Shown here: positions 22,994 to 30,984 of the stretch, one piece after another | How the letters are laid out: each line of letters opens with the position of its first letter | Position numbering within the stretch: position 1 is the stretch's first letter | Assembly (NCBI GenBank): GCA_910579835.1 | Contig: CAJTWQ010000008.1 | Location: 1 to 49,908, forward strand | DNA from: an uncultured Ruminococcus sp. | GTDB lineage: Bacteria > Bacillota > Clostridia > Oscillospirales > Ruminococcaceae | Direction of reading: 5' to 3' | DNA: 49,908 bases | Notes under the pieces: model-generated | Told to the model about the DNA's origin: nothing | What the model saw: the letters and a program-made list of their open reading frames with translations, nothing else | Database searches by the model: none | Program-made: the position numbers and the translations under genes

Positions 22994-25086
22994 TCGTTAA
23001 ACTAATGATGAGATTTGTCTCGTGTGTCGCAGCTGCGGTTATTTGCATAGGATGCTCTGAATATAGCGTTTCCGCAGAAGATGAATTCTATTATGACAAT
23101 AAATCTGTTTTTGAACGTGAACAGGATTGCCTTGAAACCTTTTTCGACTATGGGATTTCACTTTTCAGCAATGACAGCGAAACGCCTGTGCTTAAATATT
23201 CTGATATTCCGGTAACGTTGTTTCAGGTCAGCAACCTTTCTCCACAGACTGTCACTGATATTGATTATGTTAACTGGTGGTACAGTGAATGGGACGACTG
23301 CCGTTATATCTTTCTGCCTGCCACTGCTGACAGAAACGATCTTATTATATCTTATTCAGATGAAAACATTGAACTTTCTTTAAACGGAAATAAAATTAAA
23401 TCGGGAGCTTCAACATCTATTCTGGGCGATGCTGACGAATTTGACATTAAAGCCAATGGTGTGGACTGCGGCAAATTAAAGGTAATGCAGTCAAATCTGG
23501 GCTGCATATACCTTTCAACATCCAGCGTAGGGCTTGATACCCTCGATAACAACCGTGATATGACCGAAACCGGTTCGGCTCTTATGCTTGATGCTGGCGG
23601 TGCCGTTGAGTATTCCGGCAAACTGGAAAAAATAAAATCCCACGGGAACTCGTCATGGGATTACAGCAAAAAGAAATCATATAACATAAAACTTCCTAAA
23701 AAGGAAGATCTTTACGGCATGGGCAAAGCTAAAAAGTGGGCTCTCATTTCAAATTATCTTGATCACTCTATGCTCCGCAACAAGGTCACTTCGGAGATAA
23801 GCCGTATCGGGGGTATGGAATATGTAATGGATTCAGTATTCATAGACCTCTACGCCGATGGCTCTTATCGCGGGACCTATCAGCTTACAGAACGTGTCCA
23901 GGTTCATAAACAGCGTGTTAATATCCGTGACCTTGAAGAAGAGACAGAAAAGGTTAATAAAAAGGAGCTTGATGAATATGACCAAATTTTGGAAGGAATT
24001 CCTGAAAATTCCGCCGATCAGTATGTAGCAAACAGCTATAAATACTATGATATTCCAAATGATCCAGCGGATATAACCGGAGGATATCTGCTTCAGTTTC
24101 AGCTGCCAGGAAGATACGGCTACAAGGCGCAAAGCGGATTTATAACTTCAAGAGGACAGGCTGTTGAAATAGACGGTCCCGAATATGCAAGCAAACAACA
24201 AGTTCTTTATATCCGCAATTTTGTTCAGGAAATGGAAGACGCGATTTACTCCGAAACAGGATATAACTCCAAAGGAAAACACTACAGCGATTATCTCGAC
24301 ATTGATTCTCTCATAACGGCATATCTAGTTCAGGAAATTTCTATGAATATTGACGCAACCAATACCAGCTTCTATTTCTATAAAGATTCAGATCTTACAG
24401 GAGATGGTAAAATTCACTTTGGTCCTGCATGGGATTTCGACTTTGCCTATGGAAGCTTTCCTACAATAAGGCAAAATTCACAAGGTGAAAAATGCTATTC
24501 ATTAGATACAAACAAGTTGTTTGTCACTTGTTTTCCAATATGCGGATATGAAGAGAACGCTGTAAATTCAGCCGAAGGAATAGGTTGGATCGGAAAGCTC
24601 TACAAAAAAGACGATATAGCAGAACGTACGGCCAAAAAATATTTTGAACTCTTTGAACCTTATTTAACTGAACTCACCTCAGAATCAAATTACGGCGAAG
24701 CGCTTATCACTCAGATGGCAGAAGAAATGAATCCATCTGCCGAAATGAACAATGCTCGCTGGCATACATACGGAGGACGTAAATACTGCATTTTTGGCTC
24801 ATCAAGCGGAATGAACTTTATGGAATCTGTCGATATAATGAGACAATTCTTATCTGACAGAAAAAATGGTCTTGATTCAATCTGGAATGAATACAGGAAA
24901 GTTAAAGGCGATGTTAACTCCGATGGAGTTTTCAACACCTCTGATCTTGTAATTATGCAAAAATATCTGCTTGCTGTTCCAGATGCAGCGCTGGCAGACT
25001 GGAAAGCCGGCGATCTCTGTGAGGACGAAATAATTGATGTGTTTGATTTGTGCGTGATGAAAAAACTGCTTATTCAAAACCAGTGA
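22990..25086 (+). CDS. Secreted CotH kinase family protein with C-terminal dockerin
   Basis: 698 residues. A signal sequence (hydrophobic core SCVAAAVICIGC then SVSAED) directs export; the IGCSE segment could alternatively act as a lipobox. The central domain carries CotH kinase landmarks: SWDYSKKKSYNIKL, WALISNYLDHSMLRNKV, YRGTYQLTERVQVHKQRVN and the catalytic acid region GPAWDFDFAYG. CotH proteins are atypical kinases that phosphorylate secreted proteins. The C-terminus has two dockerin-type repeats (GDVNSDGVFNTSD and a degenerate GDLCEDEIIDVFD). Initiation may depend on the overlapping leader ORF. Likely a cell-surface or cellulosome-linked enzyme. Confidence 0.88.
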   Translation: MIVKLMMRFVSCVAAAVICIGCSEYSVSAEDEFYYDNKSVFEREQDCLETFFDYGISLFSNDSETPVLKYSDIPVTLFQVSNLSPQTVTDIDYVNWWYSEWDDCRYIFLPATADRNDLIISYSDENIELSLNGNKIKSGASTSILGDADEFDIKANGVDCGKLKVMQSNLGCIYLSTSSVGLDTLDNNRDMTETGSALMLDAGGAVEYSGKLEKIKSHGNSSWDYSKKKSYNIKLPKKEDLYGMGKAKKWALISNYLDHSMLRNKVTSEISRIGGMEYVMDSVFIDLYADGSYRGTYQLTERVQVHKQRVNIRDLEEETEKVNKKELDEYDQILEGIPENSADQYVANSYKYYDIPNDPADITGGYLLQFQLPGRYGYKAQSGFITSRGQAVEIDGPEYASKQQVLYIRNFVQEMEDAIYSETGYNSKGKHYSDYLDIDSLITAYLVQEISMNIDATNTSFYFYKDSDLTGDGKIHFGPAWDFDFAYGSFPTIRQNSQGEKCYSLDTNKLFVTCFPICGYEENAVNSAEGIGWIGKLYKKDDIAERTAKKYFELFEPYLTELTSESNYGEALITQMAEEMNPSAEMNNARWHTYGGRKYCIFGSSSGMNFMESVDIMRQFLSDRKNGLDSIWNEYRKVKGDVNSDGVFNTSDLVIMQKYLLAVPDAALADWKAGDLCEDEIIDVFDLCVMKKLLIQNQ

Positions 25087-25139
25087 AAGGATCGTCGTCA
25101 AAAAACATTGTATTAAGACAATTTTTTGTTTTTCTTTTT

Positions 25140-25176
25140 AGAGCGGCATCGTACAAAGATTGTACGGTGCCGCTCT
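25140..25176. terminator. Bidirectional hairpin between convergent genes
   Basis: A 17 bp nearly perfect stem (AGAGCGGCATCGTACAA, its complement ending at 25176, one G-T mismatch) with a three-base loop, flanked by T-rich sequence upstream on the plus strand (A-rich reads as U-poor) and A-rich sequence downstream. It lies between the CotH and DUF4352-like genes and would serve both. Confidence 0.65.
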
Positions 25177-25224
25177 AAACTTTTGACCTTATTCTGTGCA
25201 TGAAATCTTCATAAGTCAGATTTT

Positions 25225-25897
25225 TTAATCAATATCGTCTGGTGTAAATCTGAACCCAGTACCTTTTTTCTTATCAAAAGGAAAGCTGTCGTAACAGATC
25301 TCAAATTCTTTCCAGCTTTTATTTACTTCGTATATAAGACAGCCTTTAAGCTTCTTTCCGGCAGCAATATTCCCCGATATTGTGTTATATTCATTCAATA
25401 AGGTGAAAACAGTTGACGAATCCACACCGTATCCATCCTCGTACGCTTCAAAATAAAGTGGATTTATATAATCGTTTTTATCCGAAATATTCTCAAACTC
25501 AAAAGACAGCACCATAAAAATTTTACCGTCATCGGGTGCAACATAACTTATGTATTCTGAACCGGACGGAATACTTGACATAAGTTTCGCATCAAGAAGT
25601 GAAATCTTTAAATCCAAGCCTTCAATATACTGACCAATACCTGCTGATTCCTGTGCTCCTCCACTTTCCTTTTCATCTGACGCACCGCTGCCTACATCTC
25701 CGACTTTGCTTTTCTCTTTTTTATCATCACCGTTTAAAGCAGCATCACAGGCTTTAAATAAAATTATAATAAAAATAAAAGCAATGACCAATGCGATCAT
25801 ACATCCGAGTTTTGATTGCTTTCGCTGACACTTCGGACATACTTTAGCATTTTTATCGATCTCTTCCTTGCAGTATCTGCATTTTTTTTGTGTTCAT
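25225..25897 (-). CDS. Zinc-ribbon plus DUF4352-like membrane protein, frameshifted at its start
   Basis: A strong AGGAGG site and ATG at 25897 start MNTKK. An A8 run (25882-25889) then shifts the frame, and the ATG frame stops after 14 codons. In the shifted frame the reading continues as CRYCKEEIDKNAKVCPKCQ, a complete CxxC...CxxC zinc ribbon. It runs without a stop into a transmembrane helix (MIALVIAFIFIIILF), a Ser/Glu/Gly linker and a C-terminal immunoglobulin-like DUF4352 domain (KIFMVLSFEFENISDKNDYINP). With seven A residues the gene would be intact. Without that, translation could only begin at the internal ATG at 25800, losing the ribbon. Confidence 0.65.
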
Positions 25898-25911
25898 AGC
25901 AGAACCTCCTT

Positions 25912-25951
25912 TTATTTCTTTAGCAATAATATTATATCACTAAAGAAATAA
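25912..25951. promoter_or_regulatory. 12 bp perfect dyad over the zinc-ribbon promoter
   Basis: TTATTTCTTTAG (25912-25923) and CTAAAGAAATAA (25940-25951) are perfect inverted repeats 16 bp apart. One arm lies in the promoter spacer, the other near the transcription start. A further partial copy (CTCTTTAG) lies at 25981-25988, in front of the XRE gene. A repressor site is likely, and the adjacent XRE protein is the obvious candidate. Confidence 0.6.
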
Positions 25952-25959
25952 CTTGTCAA
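25931..25959 (-). promoter_or_regulatory. Sigma-A promoter of the zinc-ribbon gene
   Basis: On the minus strand TTGACA (25954-25959), 17 bp, TATAAT (25931-25936), about 35 bp before the ATG. Confidence 0.75.
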
Positions 25960-26033
25960 TACTATAGTTGTAATTTTTTTCTCTTTAGGATATATAATTT
26001 TAGTATAGAATAAATTTTTAAGGATGTGAAAGT

Positions 26034-26324
26034 TTGAACGTAGGAGAAAGAATAAAACAACTCAGGGAAGAAAGAGGATTTACGGTTAATCGTCTGGCAA
26101 ATATAGCCGGCCTCTCACAAAGTTTTCTTCGTGAAGTTGAACTTGGAAATAAAAATCCGACGGTAGAAACGCTGTCTTATTTCTGTGAGGCGCTTGATGT
26201 ATCGCTGGCAGAATTTTTTAACGAAAATGAAAGCAAAATCTGTCCGGCCCTTTCCACGCAGATGAAAAGGCTTACACATGCTCAGCAGATTGCATTGGCT
26301 GAATTTCTTAAAAGCATGAAATAA
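26034..26324 (+). CDS. XRE-family helix-turn-helix regulator
   Basis: 96 residues, beginning with TTG after AAGGATG; no in-frame ATG is available. The first 65 residues are a classical HTH_3 domain (IKQLREERGFTVNRLANIAGLSQSFLREVELGNKNPTVETLSYFCEAL). A short tail, CPALSTQMKRLTHAQQIALAEFLKSM, is probably for dimerisation. It is divergent from the zinc-ribbon gene and separated from it by a dyad. Target genes are unknown, but control of itself and the divergent gene is plausible. Confidence 0.9.
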   Translation: MNVGERIKQLREERGFTVNRLANIAGLSQSFLREVELGNKNPTVETLSYFCEALDVSLAEFFNENESKICPALSTQMKRLTHAQQIALAEFLKSMK

Positions 26325-26352
26325 TAATGCAAATCAGCGTATATACGGCAAT

Positions 26353-26384
26353 AAAAAGATCCGCCCTTAAAGACGGATCTTTTT
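26353..26384. terminator. Bidirectional intrinsic terminator
   Basis: AAAAAGATCCG (26353-26363) pairs with CGGATCTTTTT (26374-26384). U-runs are produced on both strands, between the convergent XRE and DUF6465 genes. Confidence 0.85.
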
Positions 26385-26404
26385 ATATTATATAATTCTA
26401 ATAA

Positions 26405-26758
26405 TTAAAAGAGATCAAAATCACCGAATGTATCTCCGTTAATAACATAATACACCTTGTTTACCTCAGGCTTAACATAAATATCGACTTTCTTTACAGT
26501 TTTAACCTCAGAAGCAGCAATAGCCTTTTCTACAAGATCATCTGCAATTGCCTCAGAACCATTGGCCTGAATAACTACCTTGCTTTCAAAAGCAGTTTTT
26601 TTAGAAGCAGTCTCTTTCTTGACAGCAGGCTTCCTTGCAGCGGACTTCTTTACAGCGGATTTGCTTTCAACATCTTCAGTTACTACTACTGCCTCAACGG
26701 TTAATTCTTTTTCCGCAGGTGCGGAGGCCTTTGCGGCAGTTTTCTTAGGTCTTGGCAT
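26405..26758 (-). CDS. DUF6465 family protein with Lys/Ala-rich N-terminus
   Basis: 117 residues. The first 55 or so are low-complexity Lys/Ala/Pro/Thr (PKKTAAKASAPAEK, SAVKKSAARKPAVKK), like histone H1-type tails. The last 60 form a compact beta-rich domain (KVVIQANGSEAIADDLVEKAI...VDIYVKPEVNKVYYVING) that I recognise as DUF6465. Function is unknown. The basic tail and the position 18 bp downstream of the HU gene suggest a nucleoid-associated role. GGAGG precedes the ATG. Confidence 0.8.
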   Translation of the reverse strand: MPRPKKTAAKASAPAEKELTVEAVVVTEDVESKSAVKKSAARKPAVKKETASKKTAFESKVVIQANGSEAIADDLVEKAIAASEVKTVKKVDIYVKPEVNKVYYVINGDTFGDFDLF

Positions 26759-26776
26759 AATAAATTCCTCCTTAAA

Positions 26777-27052
26777 TTACTTGTTGACTGCGCTCTTGAG
26801 AGCCTGGCCTGCCTTGAATGCAGGAGCCTTTGAAGCAGGTGCAGTCATCATTTCCTTAGTCTGGGGATTGAGTACTTTCTTTTCCTTGCGGTCACGAACC
26901 TCAAATGTTCCAAAACCAACGATTGATACCTTCTCGCCGCTTACAAGAGCTTCTGTAATTGCAGCAACAACAGCGTTTACAGCAGCTTCAGCATTCTTCT
27001 TTGTGAATTCTGTTTTCTCGGCAACGGCACTGATTAATTCGGTCTTTGTCAT
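26777..27052 (-). CDS. hup: HU-family nucleoid DNA-binding protein
   Basis: 91 residues from the ATG at 27052, with GGAGG eight bases upstream; an ATG five codons earlier contains that ribosome site and is not favoured. It is a canonical HU: MTKTELISAVAEKTEF, dimer core, GFGTFEVRDRKEKKVLNPQTKEMMTAPASKAPAFKAGQALK with the DNA-grasping beta-arm. It bends DNA and compacts the nucleoid. Its promoter lies about 35-60 bp upstream and the DUF6465 gene follows. Confidence 0.97.
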   Translation of the reverse strand: MTKTELISAVAEKTEFTKKNAEAAVNAVVAAITEALVSGEKVSIVGFGTFEVRDRKEKKVLNPQTKEMMTAPASKAPAFKAGQALKSAVNK

Positions 27053-27086
27053 TTTTTTATCCTCCATTTGTATTATTTACAATTGA

Positions 27087-27115
27087 ATTATATACCCTTT
27101 ACGGCGATTTGTCAA
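27087..27115 (-). promoter_or_regulatory. Sigma-A promoter of the HU gene
   Basis: On the minus strand TTGACA (27110-27115), 17 bp, TATAAT (27087-27092): full consensus, as expected for an abundant protein. Confidence 0.8.
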
Positions 27116-27218
27116 GAACCTGACAAAAAATTGACAAAATGACCTGTATTTGGCTATTTATCGCAGAGTTTTTATTCATAAAGGCAATAAAATGCCGATG
27201 TTTAGCCGTTTGCCGATA

Positions 27219-29816
27219 TTACAGCGCAGTCAGTAATCCGTTTTCGTCAAGATCAATATCAATAGCGTCACCCGCAGAAAGATTATCTGCAATCAGCTTC
27301 TTTGCCGCAAGAGTTTCCACCTTGCTCTGGATAAACCTCCTCAGCGGACGTGCGCCGAAGTTAGGATCGTATCCGCAGTCTACAATATAATTTTTGGCCT
27401 TTTCAGTAACATTTATACATATATGTTTATCATTCAGACGCTTTTGCAAATCCGAAAGCATAAGATCAACAATATTAAGGATATTCTCCTTAGTAAGGGG
27501 CTTATAGAAAATTATCTCGTCAAGACGATTCAAAAATTCCGGACGAAACTGCGCTTTCAGAAGCTCCTCAACCTTAGCTCTCGCCTCATCCGTGATTTCA
27601 CCGCTGCTTCCTATACCGTCAAGAATCAATGGCGAACCTAAATTTGATGTGAGGATTATGACAGTATTTTTGAAATCCACTGTTCTGCCCTGAGAGTCAG
27701 TTATTCTTCCATCGTCCAGCACCTGAAGAAGAATGTTAAAGACATCTGGATGAGCCTTTTCAATCTCGTCAAAAAGTATAACGGAATATGGCTTTCTCCT
27801 TACGGCTTCCGTCAACTGACCGCCCTCGTCGTATCCAACATATCCAGGAGGCGCTCCGATAAGGCGGCTGACGCTGAATTTCTCCATATATTCGCTCATG
27901 TCAATGCGTATCATACTGCGCTCACTGTCGAAAAGAATTTCTGAAAGAGCCTTTGCAAGCTCTGTTTTTCCCACTCCTGTAGGACCGAGGAAAAGAAAAG
28001 ATCCTATAGGTCTGTCCGGATCCTGTATGCCAGCACGTGAACGGAGAATTGCCTCGCTTACTTTATTTACGGCTTCGTCCTGACCGATAACACGTTTATG
28101 CAGAAGTTTTTCCAACCCCAGTATTTTTTCCTTTTCACCCTCCATAAGCTTGGAAACAGGTATTCCCGTCCATCGGCAGACTATTCTTGCAATTTCCTCT
28201 TCCGTCACCTTGTCACGAAGCAGACGTCCCTTTTCTATATCAGATTCCGCCTGCTTTTCAAGCTCCTCCAGCTCCTTTTTCAGCTTTGGCATCTGTCCGT
28301 ATTTAAGCTCTGCCGCCCTGTTAAGATCATACTCTCTTTCCGCACGTTCAATATCTCCGCTGACGGCTTCAATCTGCTCTCGAAGCTTTTGTACGGCGGA
28401 AATATCATTTTTTTCGTTTTCCCATCTTGCTTTCATAGCATTGAATTTTTCGCGGAGTTCCGAAAGCTCCTTTTGTATCTCTTCAAGATGCTCTTTTGAA
28501 ATACTGTCGCTTTCTTTTTTCAAAGCTGCTTCCTCGATTTCCAACTGAACAATTTTGCGTGAGATAACGTCAAGTTCCGTAGGCATAGAATCCATTTCCG
28601 TGCGGATTGTGGCACATGCCTCGTCGATAAGATCAATAGCCTTATCAGGAAGAAAACGGTCTGTGATATAACGATTGGATAAAACGGCGGCGGAGATAAG
28701 CGCGCTGTCGTGTATCTTTACTCCGTGAAAAACCTCGTAACGCTCTTTGAGTCCGCGGAGGATAGATATTGTATCCTCTACCGTAGGCTCGTCCACCATT
28801 ACCGGCTGAAAACGTCTTTCAAGTGCCGGATCCTTTTCAATATATTTACGGTATTCGTTAAGAGTCGTCGCTCCTATACAGTGAAGCTCGCCCCTTGCCA
28901 GCATAGGCTTCAAAAGATTGCCGGCATCCATTGCACCGTCTGTTTTTCCGGCACCAACGATGGTATGAAGCTCATCAATGAAAAGCAGGATCTGTCCGCT
29001 GCTGTTTTTTATTTCCCCTAAAACAGCTTTAAGACGCTCTTCAAATTCACCCCGATATTTTGCTCCTGCGACAAGAGCACCCATATCAAGAGAAAATACC
29101 TTTCTGTCCTTCAGGCTGTCTGGAACATCTCCGGCAACTATCCTGAGTGCAAGTCCCTCTGCAATAGCTGTTTTGCCTACGCCGGGTTCGCCTATGAGAA
29201 CAGGATTATTTTTTGTTTTGCGGCTGAGAATACGGATAACATTTCTTATTTCGCTGTCACGTCCGATAACCGGATCAAGCTTGTTCTGACGGGCAAGACC
29301 TACAAGCTCCTGACCATATTTTGCCAGTACGTCGTAGGTATCCTCCGGATTTTCACTTGTCACACGGGAGTTTCCTCTCACCGTCATAAGAGCTCCGAGA
29401 AATTCCTCACGGGTAATATTAAATGTTCTGAAAAGCTGATCAGTATCTCTGTTCTTGCATTCTATCAACGACAGCATCAGATGTTCCACAGAGATATATT
29501 CGTCTTTCATGTTGCCGGCGATCCCTCCGGCATTGGTAATAAGCCGGTCGGATTCGGAAGAAAGTCCGATATTGCTGCTTCTGCCGCTGCCTGTTACCTT
29601 GGGCAGCATACCGATTTTCTTATCGGTCTCAGTTTCAAAAATATCGGCGTCAATATTCATTTTTCTCAGAAGCTGCGGAATAAGTCCGTTTTCCTGTTTA
29701 AGAAGTCCTGCAAGTATGTGAATAGGCTCAATAACGCTATTGGACTGCATGACTGCTACACTCTGAGCTTTTCTTACAGCATCCATTGACATCTGTGTTA
29801 ATTTTTCTGCATTCAT
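27219..29816 (-). CDS. clpB: ATP-dependent disaggregase ClpB
   Basis: 865 residues from the ATG at 29816 (GGAGG eight bases upstream; the frame is open five codons further). ClpB is a hexameric Hsp100 that resolves protein aggregates with DnaK. In order it has a Clp N-domain, the first AAA+ module (GEPGVGKTAIAEG, LFIDELHTIVGAG), the long coiled-coil middle domain (about 400-520) that distinguishes ClpB from ClpC, and the second AAA+ module (GPTGVGKTELAKA, LFDEIEKAHPDVF). It ends without a ClpP-binding loop that I can see. No CIRCE or obvious CtsR operator is visible upstream; it follows the RHH gene by 48 bp. Confidence 0.97.
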   Translation of the reverse strand: MNAEKLTQMSMDAVRKAQSVAVMQSNSVIEPIHILAGLLKQENGLIPQLLRKMNIDADIFETETDKKIGMLPKVTGSGRSSNIGLSSESDRLITNAGGIAGNMKDEYISVEHLMLSLIECKNRDTDQLFRTFNITREEFLGALMTVRGNSRVTSENPEDTYDVLAKYGQELVGLARQNKLDPVIGRDSEIRNVIRILSRKTKNNPVLIGEPGVGKTAIAEGLALRIVAGDVPDSLKDRKVFSLDMGALVAGAKYRGEFEERLKAVLGEIKNSSGQILLFIDELHTIVGAGKTDGAMDAGNLLKPMLARGELHCIGATTLNEYRKYIEKDPALERRFQPVMVDEPTVEDTISILRGLKERYEVFHGVKIHDSALISAAVLSNRYITDRFLPDKAIDLIDEACATIRTEMDSMPTELDVISRKIVQLEIEEAALKKESDSISKEHLEEIQKELSELREKFNAMKARWENEKNDISAVQKLREQIEAVSGDIERAEREYDLNRAAELKYGQMPKLKKELEELEKQAESDIEKGRLLRDKVTEEEIARIVCRWTGIPVSKLMEGEKEKILGLEKLLHKRVIGQDEAVNKVSEAILRSRAGIQDPDRPIGSFLFLGPTGVGKTELAKALSEILFDSERSMIRIDMSEYMEKFSVSRLIGAPPGYVGYDEGGQLTEAVRRKPYSVILFDEIEKAHPDVFNILLQVLDDGRITDSQGRTVDFKNTVIILTSNLGSPLILDGIGSSGEITDEARAKVEELLKAQFRPEFLNRLDEIIFYKPLTKENILNIVDLMLSDLQKRLNDKHICINVTEKAKNYIVDCGYDPNFGARPLRRFIQSKVETLAAKKLIADNLSAGDAIDIDLDENGLLTAL

Positions 29817-29864
29817 TTTCATTTCCTCCAATTCAATATATATTAGGATACAGAATAAACTTTA

Positions 29865-30503
29865 CTATATTATATACTTTTCAAGTATTGACTTATATTG
29901 TTCCTCCAGCACAGAGGCATATTCCCTTAAACCGGACGGATCGATAAAGAATGTCTGTATCGAATGATTAAGGTTATCAAGATATCGGCTTATGGCATCG
30001 GCAATCCGGTCTCCGTCAAGTCCAGTGTTAAGCAGCCTGCGTATAAAAACGCCGGGAGTAAGCTGACAGGTACAGTCATATCCGATCTTCTTCAGCCGTT
30101 CTGATTCCATTGCTGCTCTGTACATAAAAAAGCTGTTGAACATTTCGATCAGCTTAACATTCTGAGTTCTGATATGAACACGCAGAGTTCCGATAAAGCG
30201 CTCCGGCGACCTGTCAAGCTCCACACGGTAGTTTATAGCTGGGCGGTATTTGTACTCCAGGGCTGTGCGCAGAGTCATCAGTGATGCTGAACGCTGCTGC
30301 TGTATCTGGAAGCTGCTTCCGATAAGATCTGTCAGAGACTCAAAAATAGCATGCATTCTCATTTCAGGAGTTATGCAGGAAAGTTCTGCGGCAAGTATCT
30401 GATTTATAAAATTTGATCTGCTTGTACCTATCCGTGCAGCCTCCCTGTCAACGGCTTTTATAATGTCGTCTGCAAGTACAAGGCTATATACGCTTCGTTT
30501 CAT
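29865..30503 (-). CDS. Ribbon-helix-helix domain protein of unknown function
   Basis: 212 residues from the ATG at 30503, which has GAGGTG at good spacing. The first 45 residues look like a ribbon-helix-helix DNA-binding domain (SVYSLVLADDIIKAVDREAARIGTSRSNFINQILA). The remaining 165 are mainly helical, with a beta-like stretch at YKYRPAINYRVELDRSPERFIGTLRVHIRT, and match no family I know. It is followed directly by clpB and could be its regulator or simply share its transcript. Confidence 0.75.
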   Translation of the reverse strand: MKRSVYSLVLADDIIKAVDREAARIGTSRSNFINQILAAELSCITPEMRMHAIFESLTDLIGSSFQIQQQRSASLMTLRTALEYKYRPAINYRVELDRSPERFIGTLRVHIRTQNVKLIEMFNSFFMYRAAMESERLKKIGYDCTCQLTPGVFIRRLLNTGLDGDRIADAISRYLDNLNHSIQTFFIDPSGLREYASVLEEQYKSILEKYII

Positions 30504-30523
30504 TGGAATCACCTCTAAATAAT

Positions 30524-30552
30524 AGTATACCACGTTTTATTTAATTTGTCAA
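30524..30552 (-). promoter_or_regulatory. Sigma-A promoter of the RHH gene
   Basis: On the minus strand TTGACA (30547-30552), 17 bp, TATACT (30524-30529), about 20 bp before the RHH start. Confidence 0.75.
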
Positions 30553-30587
30553 TCAGATTATATAATTTTTTACGCAAGTTTCACGTG

Positions 30588-30617
30588 CAAAAAAAAATTC
30601 TTTCCAAAAGGAAAGAA
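30588..30617 (-). terminator. Intrinsic terminator of the candidate ncRNA
   Basis: 8 bp perfect stem, tetraloop and nine T residues on the minus strand. Confidence 0.85.
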
Positions 30618-30840
30618 GAAAATCGATTCAGCGGAAAACCGCTTAGCACTGTGAATCTGATAGACAATAAGTTAAAAAAATTATTGAGAATAGAAAACAT
30701 GAAAAATTACAAATGAAAATGAAATTTGTATTATGTTTTTACCATAATGCACTTATGGCACGCAAAATAAATATGATTCAGTTTCGGGTACATGAGAGGG
30801 AAAGGTACCTGTCACTAAACACTTAAAATATTCATTTGCT
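30588..30840 (-). ncRNA. Candidate independent non-coding RNA, about 250 nt
   Basis: On the minus strand a promoter (TTGTAA 30870-30875, 17 bp, TATAAT 30847-30852) precedes about 250 nt without an open frame of note. It ends in an intrinsic terminator: 8 bp stem TTCTTTCC (rc of 30610-30617) with GGAAAGAA (rc of 30598-30605), TTTT loop, nine U residues. Just before it is a hairpin, AGCGG-TTTT-CCGCT, framed by GATTC and GAATC with a 9 nt bulge. The next gene has its own promoter downstream, so this is a separate unit. I cannot match it to 6S, SRP, tmRNA or RNase P. Confidence 0.5.
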
Positions 30841-30984
30841 GTATGTATTATAACGCAAATCTGGAATTATTACAATATATATTTATGTACAAAACTATAC
30901 AAATATGTAATTATAGGAAAAAATTTCATTTTTATTCTTAATTTTGCGTTAATATGTATATACATTTTATATATTCATAATTAT

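Noticed and set aside
29817..29900. CIRCE or CtsR operator for clpB
   Set aside because: No TTAGCACTC-N9-GAGTGCTAA and no convincing CtsR heptad repeat near the start. A TTAGCACT fragment near 30640 lacks its partner.
30640..30800. c-di-GMP riboswitch or 6S RNA
   Set aside because: Conserved aptamer sequences and the paired 5'/3' ends expected for 6S are not evident.
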